A DNA stretch of 64,000 nucleotides from Sphingomonas telluris (GTDB taxonomy: Bacteria; Pseudomonadota; Alphaproteobacteria; Sphingomonadales; Sphingomonadaceae), in NCBI RefSeq assembly GCF_022568775.1, contig NZ_JAKZHW010000002.1, positions 757,501 to 821,500 on the forward strand, given 5' to 3'. Below, piece after piece: positions 58,361 through 64,000 of this stretch (positions within the stretch are counted from its first letter, which is position 1; each line of letters opens with the position of its first letter). Both the position numbers and the translations under genes were made by a program. The notes under the pieces were generated by a model, which searched no databases, was not told the origin of the DNA, and saw only the letters and a list, made by a program, of their open reading frames with translations.

Positions 58361-60009
58361 ACGTCCTCCAGCCGCTTGCCCCGTGTTTCGCGCATGAAAA
58401 ACAATGCGACGAACACGGACACGGCCGTGAAGAAGGCCGGGTACCAGAGGCTTGCGTAGATATTCCCGGTGATGGTGGCCAGGGCGAGGCTGACCACCGG
58501 CAGGAAGCCGCCGACCCAGCCCGTTCCGAAATGGTAGGGGAACGACATGGCGGTGTAGCGGACCCGCGTGGGGAACATCTCGACCAGTGCCGCAGCCTGA
58601 GGGCCATACAGGGCGGTTGACGCCACCGCGAACACCATCAGCCAGAAGAAGAGAAGCGGGATGTTCATCCGGGCCGGGTCGGCGGACGGCGGATACCCTT
58701 CCGCCGCCAGCGCTGCCTTGATCTGCTTCGCCGTGCTCTCCCGAAGTGCCCTCAGACCGGCAGCGTCTAGACCGCGGCCGTCAGGAACTTCGATCTGTTC
58801 CGCGCCGACGGCGATGATCGCTTTGTCGCTGCCGTAAGGCCGGTTGGCGTAGGAAATGCCGGTCGACGCCAGGAGGCTTTTGGCGATGTCGCAGCTGCTG
58901 TCGAAGCGGCGAGTACCAACCGGATCGAACTGCACCGAGCATTGCGCCGGGTCGGCGTGGACTTCGACCGGCCGCAGCCGCTGCGCTTCGACTAGCGCCG
59001 GGTTGGCGGCCGCGGCCATCGCATGGAAGCCCGGGAGGTAGGCGAGAAGCGCGAGCAGCATCCCGCCGATCATCACGGGTTTGCGGCCGATGCGGTCGGA
59101 CAACCAGCCGAAGAACACATAGAGCGGGGCGCTGGCGACCGTCATCGCCAGGATGAGCGCGTCCTTGGTCTGCTCGGGAACGCCCAGCGACTTGGTCAGG
59201 AACACCTGGATGTAGAAGAAGGACAGGTACCAGACGGCCCCCTGCGCGCACATGATTCCGAAGAAGGCGATCAGGACGCGCTTGAGATTGTCCCACTGGC
59301 CGAACGCTTCGCGCAGCGGCGCCTTGCTGGTTTGGCCCTCTTCCTTGAGCTTTGCGAAGGCCGGGCTCTCCGACAATTTGAAGCGCAGCCAGACCGAAAT
59401 GATCAGCAGGATGACGGACACGAGGAAGGGGATACGCCAGCCCCAGGCGATGAACGCCGTCTCACCAACCGACGTGCGCGTTCCCAAGATGACGAGAAGG
59501 CCGGCAATCAGGCCCAGCGAGGCGGTGATCTGAATCCAGCCGGTCGTTGCGCCGCGCTTGGCGTTCTGGGCGTGCTCGGCGACGTAGATCGCGGCACCGC
59601 CATACTCGCCGCCGAGCGCGATACCCTGCAGTATGCGCAGCAGGATCAACAGGATCGGCGAGATGATCCCCGCAGTCGCGTAAGTCGGCAAAAGGCCGAT
59701 GAGGAAGGTCGAGGCGCCCATCAGGCTGACGGTCGTCAGGAAGGCGCCCTTTCGGCCAATCCGGTCGCCGATGACTCCGAAAATGAGCGCGCCAAGCGGC
59801 CGGAACGCGAATCCCGCTGCGAACAGACCGAGAGCCGCGACGAGACCCGCGGTGGGATCGAGGCCGGCGAAGAAGACTTTCTGGATGGTCGAAGCCAGCG
59901 AGCCAAAGATGAAGAAGTCGTACCACTCGAACGCCGTGCCGGCGGCCGATGCCGCGACGACCCGCTTCATCGACCATGGCTGTTCGCCATGCGCTGCCAC
60001 GCTTGCCAT
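58357..60009 (-). CDS. MFS transporter, metabolite:H+ symporter (MHS) type
   Basis: A 550-residue carrier. A-G-T-A-F-E-W-Y-D-F-F-I-F-G at the start, G-D-R-I-G-R-K and G-I-A-L-G-G-E-Y-G-G-A-A are the MHS signatures (shikimate, proline/betaine, oxoglutarate carriers). A loop of about 125 residues is inserted between helices 8 and 9 (about 345-470), a known variation in this subgroup. It follows acs by 59 bases on the same strand, so a carboxylate such as acetate is a plausible substrate. The stop shares CTAG with the convergent gene. Confidence 0.88.
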   Translation of the reverse strand: MASVAAHGEQPWSMKRVVAASAAGTAFEWYDFFIFGSLASTIQKVFFAGLDPTAGLVAALGLFAAGFAFRPLGALIFGVIGDRIGRKGAFLTTVSLMGASTFLIGLLPTYATAGIISPILLILLRILQGIALGGEYGGAAIYVAEHAQNAKRGATTGWIQITASLGLIAGLLVILGTRTSVGETAFIAWGWRIPFLVSVILLIISVWLRFKLSESPAFAKLKEEGQTSKAPLREAFGQWDNLKRVLIAFFGIMCAQGAVWYLSFFYIQVFLTKSLGVPEQTKDALILAMTVASAPLYVFFGWLSDRIGRKPVMIGGMLLALLAYLPGFHAMAAAANPALVEAQRLRPVEVHADPAQCSVQFDPVGTRRFDSSCDIAKSLLASTGISYANRPYGSDKAIIAVGAEQIEVPDGRGLDAAGLRALRESTAKQIKAALAAEGYPPSADPARMNIPLLFFWLMVFAVASTALYGPQAAALVEMFPTRVRYTAMSFPYHFGTGWVGGFLPVVSLALATITGNIYASLWYPAFFTAVSVFVALFFMRETRGKRLEDV

Positions 60010-60068
60010 TGCTCCCCCTCGTGATCTCCCGCTTCAGGCTTAGCGGCTGCGACCGCCGCCGCAAGCAG

Positions 60069-62012
60069 TCAGGCGTGGGCGGTCTGGAACTCCCGAGCGC
60101 CCGCGACCAGTTGGTCGACGACTGTGGGATCGGCGAGGGTGGAGATGTCGCCGAAACCGCTGGTCTCGCCCTCGGCGATCTTGCGCAGGATCCGACGCAT
60201 GATCTTGCCTGACCGGGTCTTGGGCAGCGCCGGCGCGAACTGGATCCGCTCCGGGGCCGCGAGCGCGCCGATCTCGCGGCGTACTTCCTGCACCAGCTTG
60301 GCGCGGAGCTCCTCGCTGCCTTCCTCGCCGGCGTTGAGCGTCACATAAGCGTGGATCGCCTGGCCCTTGATCTCGTGCGGGAAGCCGACGACCGCAGCCT
60401 CTGCCACGAGGTGATGGGCGACGAGTGCACTTTCCACCTCGGCTGTGCCGACGCGGTGGCCGGAAACGTTGATCACGTCGTCGACGCGTCCGGTGATCCA
60501 GTAATAGCCGTCCTCGTCCCGGCGGCAGCCGTCGCCGGTGAAATACTTGCCGCGATAGGTGGTGAAGTACGTCTCGAAAAAGCGGCGATGGTCGTTCCAG
60601 ACGGTGCGCATCTGGCCCGGCCAGGACGCGGTGATGCAAAGATTGCCGCTCGCCGCCCCGTGCAATTCCTTGCCCTCAGCGTCGACAAGCATCGCCTGGA
60701 TGCCCGGTAGCGGCTGGGTCGCGGACCCGGGCTTCAGCGGCGTTGCGCCGGGGAGGGGAGAGATGAGGGCAGCGCCCGTCTCCGTTTGCCACCAAGTGTC
60801 GACGATCGGGCAGCGCCCGTCGCCCACCACGCGCCAGTACCACTCCCACGCTTCCGGATTAATCGGCTCGCCGACGGTTCCGAGCAGCCGGATCGACTTG
60901 CGGCTGTGGCGCTTCACCGGCTCGTCGCCTTCGCGCATCAGCGCGCGGATCGCGGTCGGAGCGGTGTAGAAGATCGTGACGCCGAGCCGGTCGACCGTGT
61001 CCCAGAAGCGACCGAAGTCGGGATAGTTCGGAACGCCGTCGAACATGACGCTCGTCGCGCCGTTCATCAGCGGACCGTAGACCACGTAGGTGTGTCCCGT
61101 GATCCAGCCCACGTCGGCGGTGCACCAGAAGATGTCGTTCTCGCGGTAATCGAACAGCCAATCGAAGGTCGTCGCCGCCCAGACGGAATAGCCACCCGTC
61201 GTGTGGACGACGCCCTTGGGCTTTCCAGTGGATCCCGACGTGTAGAGGATGAACAGCGGATCCTCCGCATCCATCACCTCGGCTTCGCATTCGGTGGGCA
61301 GGCTGTCGCGGACGGCCGAATAGCTGACGTCCCGGCCTTCCTTCATCGGTACGTCGGCCCCTGTGCGCGTGACGACGATCACATGCTCGACATCGCGCTT
61401 CTGGAGCGCTGCATCGACGTTTCGCTTGAGCGGAATGACCTTTCCGCCGCGCACGCCTTCGTCCGCCGTGATGACGGCGCAAGCGTCGCAGTCCGCGATA
61501 CGTCCCGCGAGGCTTTCCGGCGAGAAGCCGCCGAACACGACGGAGTGGATCGCGCCGATCCGCGCGCAGGCCAGCATTGCAGCAGCCGCTTCGGGGATCA
61601 TCGGCATGTAGATCATGACGCGGTTGCCGCGCCGGATGCCGCGCTGCTTCAGCAGGTTCGCGAAGCGGCAGGTCTCCTCGTAGAGTTCGCGGTACGTGAG
61701 CGTGCGGCCCTCGCCAGGTTCGTCCGCCTCGAAGATGATCGCGGTACGATCGCCGTGCTTCTCGAGGTTCCGGTCGAGGCAATTGACGGACAGGTTGAGC
61801 TGTCCGTCGGCGTACCAGTTGATGTGGAAATCGTCCTCGTCGAAGGACCAGTCCCCCGACTGCTCGGGGAACCGGTACCAGTCGAGACGGCTCGCCTGAT
61901 CCATCCAATGGCGGTGGGGATCGGCCGCCGCCACCGCGTTCAGGGCGTCGAGCTCGGTCTTCCCGATCCGGGCGTTGAAACCTTCCGGAACCGGATGAAC
62001 CGCTTCGCTCAT
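60069..62012 (-). CDS. acs: Acetyl-CoA synthetase
   Basis: A 647-residue AMP-forming ligase making acetyl-CoA from acetate, ATP and Co[13 protein letters not shown] is the AMP-binding loop, W-W-Q-T-E-T-G the second core motif, and [11 protein letters not shown] carries Lys603, the acetylation-controlled catalytic Lys of Acs. ATG 62012 overlaps the adh stop by four bases. With the alcohol dehydrogenase it could turn ethanol-derived acetate into acetyl-CoA, though an aldehyde dehydrogenase is missing here. Confidence 0.96.
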   Translation of the reverse strand: MSEAVHPVPEGFNARIGKTELDALNAVAAADPHRHWMDQASRLDWYRFPEQSGDWSFDEDDFHINWYADGQLNLSVNCLDRNLEKHGDRTAIIFEADEPGEGRTLTYRELYEETCRFANLLKQRGIRRGNRVMIYMPMIPEAAAAMLACARIGAIHSVVFGGFSPESLAGRIADCDACAVITADEGVRGGKVIPLKRNVDAALQKRDVEHVIVVTRTGADVPMKEGRDVSYSAVRDSLPTECEAEVMDAEDPLFILYTSGSTGKPKGVVHTTGGYSVWAATTFDWLFDYRENDIFWCTADVGWITGHTYVVYGPLMNGATSVMFDGVPNYPDFGRFWDTVDRLGVTIFYTAPTAIRALMREGDEPVKRHSRKSIRLLGTVGEPINPEAWEWYWRVVGDGRCPIVDTWWQTETGAALISPLPGATPLKPGSATQPLPGIQAMLVDAEGKELHGAASGNLCITASWPGQMRTVWNDHRRFFETYFTTYRGKYFTGDGCRRDEDGYYWITGRVDDVINVSGHRVGTAEVESALVAHHLVAEAAVVGFPHEIKGQAIHAYVTLNAGEEGSEELRAKLVQEVRREIGALAAPERIQFAPALPKTRSGKIMRRILRKIAEGETSGFGDISTLADPTVVDQLVAGAREFQTAHA

Positions 62013-63103
62013 AGGCCGTGGCTCATGTCGATGACGAAGCGGTAGCGGACGTCGTTCTTGAGCAGGCGTTCGTAGGCCTCGTTCACCTGGTTCATCCGGA
62101 TAAACTCGACGTCGGGGTAGATGCCCTTGGCCGCGCAGAAATCGAGCATCTCCTGCGTCTCGGGGATGCCGCCGATGGCCGACCCGCCGACCGCGCGGTT
62201 CCACCAGATGATGTTGAAGCCGGTGAAGCCAGGCATCGGCGTCAGCGCCCCGACGATCACCATCCGGCCCGACCGGCCGAGCAGGTTCAGATAGCCGTCG
62301 ATCTCGTGGCTGACCGGGATCGTGTTGAGGATGAAGTCGAAGCGCGTCGCCGCCGCCGCCATCTGCTCGGGATCGGTCGAGATGATCACGTCGTGAGCGC
62401 CTAGCGCCCGCGCGTCCTCGCCCTTGCTCGGCGTCGTCGTGATCATCGTCACGTGCGCACCCAGTGCAGCGCCAAGCTTCACGCCCATGTGGCCGAGCCC
62501 GCCGAGACCGACGACGGCCATCTTCGTGTTCGGTCCCACGTTGTACTGGCGCAGCGGGGAGTAGGTGGTGATGCCCGCGCAAAGCAGGGGTGCCACTTTG
62601 CTCTCGTCCATGCCTGCAGGCACCTTGCAGCAGAAGTGGTCGCGTACGACGATATGGTCGGTGTAGCCGCCCTTGGTGATCGTGTGATCGTGGTAGTCGG
62701 GACTGTTGTAGGTCTGGACGCAGCCCTTGCGGCAGAAGACCTCCCAGCCTTCCAGGCACTGGTCGCACTCCATGCAGCTATCGACCATGCAGCCGACCGC
62801 CACGGTGTCGCCGACGCGATGGCGGGTAACCTCATCGCCGATGGCCGTGACCGTGCCGACAATCTCGTGCCCGGGAATGACCGGATAGCGCGTTCCGCCC
62901 CAGTCGTTCCGCGCCGTGTGAAGGTCGGAGTGGCAGATGCCGGCATAGGTGATCTTGATGGCGACGTCGTTCGGACGAAGCGCGCGCCGCTCGAACTCCA
63001 TCGGGCGAAGTGGTTGATCGGGAGCGTCCGTGCCCCAGCCTTTGGCTGTCGTCGGACCGGTCTCGGAAGCCGTGGTGGAAGTGGGTTCAGCAGTCGTAGC
63101 CAT
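62009..63103 (-). CDS. Zinc-dependent alcohol dehydrogenase (CAD/YahK type)
   Basis: A 364-residue medium-chain dehydrogenase. Catalytic zinc residues are in G-I-C-H-S-D-L-H and G-H-E-I-V-G; the structural zinc lobe is C-M-E-C-D-Q-C-L-x5-C. The coenzyme motif G-L-G-G-L-G-H-M-G and later G-L-N-type residues place it in the cinnamyl alcohol dehydrogenase group, which is usually NADPH-linked and reduces aldehydes. The first 20 residues are a Thr/Ala-rich extension not usual in the family. It is coupled to acs. Confidence 0.92.
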   Translation of the reverse strand: MATTAEPTSTTASETGPTTAKGWGTDAPDQPLRPMEFERRALRPNDVAIKITYAGICHSDLHTARNDWGGTRYPVIPGHEIVGTVTAIGDEVTRHRVGDTVAVGCMVDSCMECDQCLEGWEVFCRKGCVQTYNSPDYHDHTITKGGYTDHIVVRDHFCCKVPAGMDESKVAPLLCAGITTYSPLRQYNVGPNTKMAVVGLGGLGHMGVKLGAALGAHVTMITTTPSKGEDARALGAHDVIISTDPEQMAAAATRFDFILNTIPVSHEIDGYLNLLGRSGRMVIVGALTPMPGFTGFNIIWWNRAVGGSAIGGIPETQEMLDFCAAKGIYPDVEFIRMNQVNEAYERLLKNDVRYRFVIDMSHGL

Positions 63104-63114
63104 GTTCGGCCTCC

Positions 63115-63945
63115 TTATCTTGCCCGGTCGAGTACCTTTTGTGCTTGTACCAGGTGCGGGCGGTCGACCATCCGTCCATTTACCGACAACACGCCGGCGT
63201 TGGGGTCGGCATCGAACGCTTGAACGATAGCGCGTGCATGCTCCACGTCGCCGGCCGATGGGGTGAAGGCGGCATTGATCACGCCGACCTGAGCAGGGTG
63301 GATCGCAAGCTTGCCGGTGAAGCCTTCGCGGGCGGCGGTCTCGGCCTCCGCGCGCAGCCCATCCTCGTCGCGGAAGTCGGCGAAGACACCGTCGACCGGC
63401 TGAACCTGGGCCGCGCGGGCGCCGGCAAGGCAGAGCGAGCGGGCGAGCTTGTAGGTGAAGCTCAAGCTTCCGTCCGCGTCGTACTTGGACGAAGCGCCGA
63501 TCGCCGCGGACAGATCCTCGGCGCCCCAGCTCATCGCGGCAAGTGTCGACTTCGGATCGCGATAGCTGAGCATTCCGAACAGGCTCGCCGGAGTCTCGGT
63601 AACGATCGCGTGGATGGGGATGTTACCCGTGCGGTGCGCGAGCTGGATGACGTCCGCCCCGCTTTCCGCCTTCGGCAGAACGATGCCGTGGACATCGGCG
63701 ATGCCGATCAGTTCGAGATCGTCCTTATGATGCTCGCTGCCGAGCGGATTGACCCGCACCCACCATTGCGGACCGCCCGAGCGCTTGCCGAGGCCTTTCA
63801 AGATCTGGCGAGCGGCGGCCTTCTGTTGAGGCGCGACACTGTCTTCGAGGTCGAAGATTACCGCGTCCGCGTCGCTCTCGATCGCCTTGGCGATCTTCTT
63901 CTCGCTGTCCGCCGGTACGAACAGCCACGAGCGGCACTCACTCAT
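63115..63945 (-). CDS. HpcH/HpaI-type CoA ester lyase (CitE-like)
   Basis: A 276-residue TIM-barrel lyase. R-S-W-L-F-V-P-A-D-S-E-K-K at the start, V-I-F-D-L-E-D-S-V-A-P with the metal Glu/Asp, V-R-V-N-P, T-E-T-P-A-S-L-F and M-S-W-G-A-E-D-L-S-A-A-I-G are those of CitE-like proteins such as (3S)-malyl-CoA thioesterase or citramalyl-CoA lyase. ATG 63945 is chosen; it overlaps the stop of the gene before it. No citrate lyase alpha or gamma subunits are nearby, so it is not a citrate lyase. Confidence 0.9.
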   Translation of the reverse strand: MSECRSWLFVPADSEKKIAKAIESDADAVIFDLEDSVAPQQKAAARQILKGLGKRSGGPQWWVRVNPLGSEHHKDDLELIGIADVHGIVLPKAESGADVIQLAHRTGNIPIHAIVTETPASLFGMLSYRDPKSTLAAMSWGAEDLSAAIGASSKYDADGSLSFTYKLARSLCLAGARAAQVQPVDGVFADFRDEDGLRAEAETAAREGFTGKLAIHPAQVGVINAAFTPSAGDVEHARAIVQAFDADPNAGVLSVNGRMVDRPHLVQAQKVLDRAR

Positions 63946-64000
63946 TGCGGCTTCTTCAGGAGCAGAGCCGAGCGCGTACATTCGCAGACGAGCTCGTCGC
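63942..64000 (-). CDS. C-terminal end of an upstream gene, partial
   Basis: A frame ending D-E-L-V-C-E-C-T-R-S-A-L-L-L-K-K-P-Q with TGA at 63944-63942 overlaps the CitE start as ATGA, the coupling seen throughout this window. The R-S-A-L-L-L-K-K-P ending recalls MaoC-like dehydratases, which are common neighbours of CitE-like genes, but only about 19 residues are visible. Confidence 0.45.
   Translation of the reverse strand, partial: DELVCECTRSALLLKKPQ

Noticed and set aside
60786..62045. Open frame of 419 codons on the plus strand across acs
   Set aside because: Antisense shadow of a well conserved acetyl-CoA synthetase.

Overview
The window looks like chromosomal DNA of a high-GC alphaproteobacterium of the Sphingomonadales (Sphingomonas-like). 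Pointers are the ribosomal protein L21 with a long Ala/Lys tail beside L27 and ObgE, a carbohydrate locus built of a TonB-dependent receptor with tryptophan-halogenase-like, SapC and cupin genes, a ManD-type mannonate dehydratase of the kind known from Novosphingobium, and several TonB proteins. This assignment is inference; the window holds no rRNA. The only RNA gene seen is one tRNA-Ser(CGA). No CRISPR array, transposase or prophage gene was seen.

Layout. (1) 1-2.0 kb: start of a secreted protein and a membrane-bound CadC-type regulator with TPR repeats. (2) 2.0-2.8 kb: gene-free block with repeats, then tRNA-Ser. (3) 2.9-8.6 kb: housekeeping genes hspQ, rplU-rpmA with a terminator, an acetyltransferase, a TetR/metal-hydrolase divergent pair, obgE and a sugar-nucleotide-type epimerase. 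(4) 8.6-11.2 kb: an accessory stretch with a TonB-like gene and a secreted protein gene, studded with copies of a 34-bp repeat. (5) 11.2-33.4 kb: a large carbohydrate utilisation locus: TonB receptor, two halogenase-like flavoproteins, SapC, cupin, LacI regulator, MFS transporter, then a tightly coupled glucuronate pathway (manD, uxaC, uxuB, kdgK, eda), a secreted lactonase, a Tat-exported Gfo/Idh oxidoreductase, a GH3 glycosidase and, convergently, an ExuT-like transporter. Matching LacI-type palindromes lie in front of manD and exuT. (6) 33.4-42.3 kb: a type IV secretion operon (DUF1996 lipoprotein, virB1,2,3,4,6,9,10,11) without virB5, virB7, virB8 or virD4. (7) 42.5-52.8 kb: a respiratory module. 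A lipoprotein PQQ dehydrogenase with a lanthanide-type Asp pair, two small c-type cytochromes and a caa3-type oxidase with its assembly factor are encoded on one strand; a TonB receptor faces them. (8) 53-58.4 kb: a KGG stress protein, tonB, pgl, and an ECF sigma factor followed by a von Willebrand A lipoprotein and a single-pass membrane protein, both carrying an IVTTGSRI motif resembling the start of TonB receptor plugs. (9) 58.4-64 kb: MHS-family transporter, acs, zinc alcohol dehydrogenase, CitE-like lyase and the end of another gene, all on the minus strand.

How the parts fit. The glucuronate genes form a complete route from D-glucuronate to pyruvate and glyceraldehyde 3-phosphate, with GH3 and the TonB receptor pointing to a glucuronoxylan-like source. 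The respiratory module can move electrons from a periplasmic alcohol or sugar through membrane-anchored cytochromes c to oxygen. Strong candidates for undescribed biology are the sigma/vWA/TonB-motif cluster, the VirB8-less secretion system with DUF1996, the halogenase/SapC/cupin set and the 34-bp repeat family.
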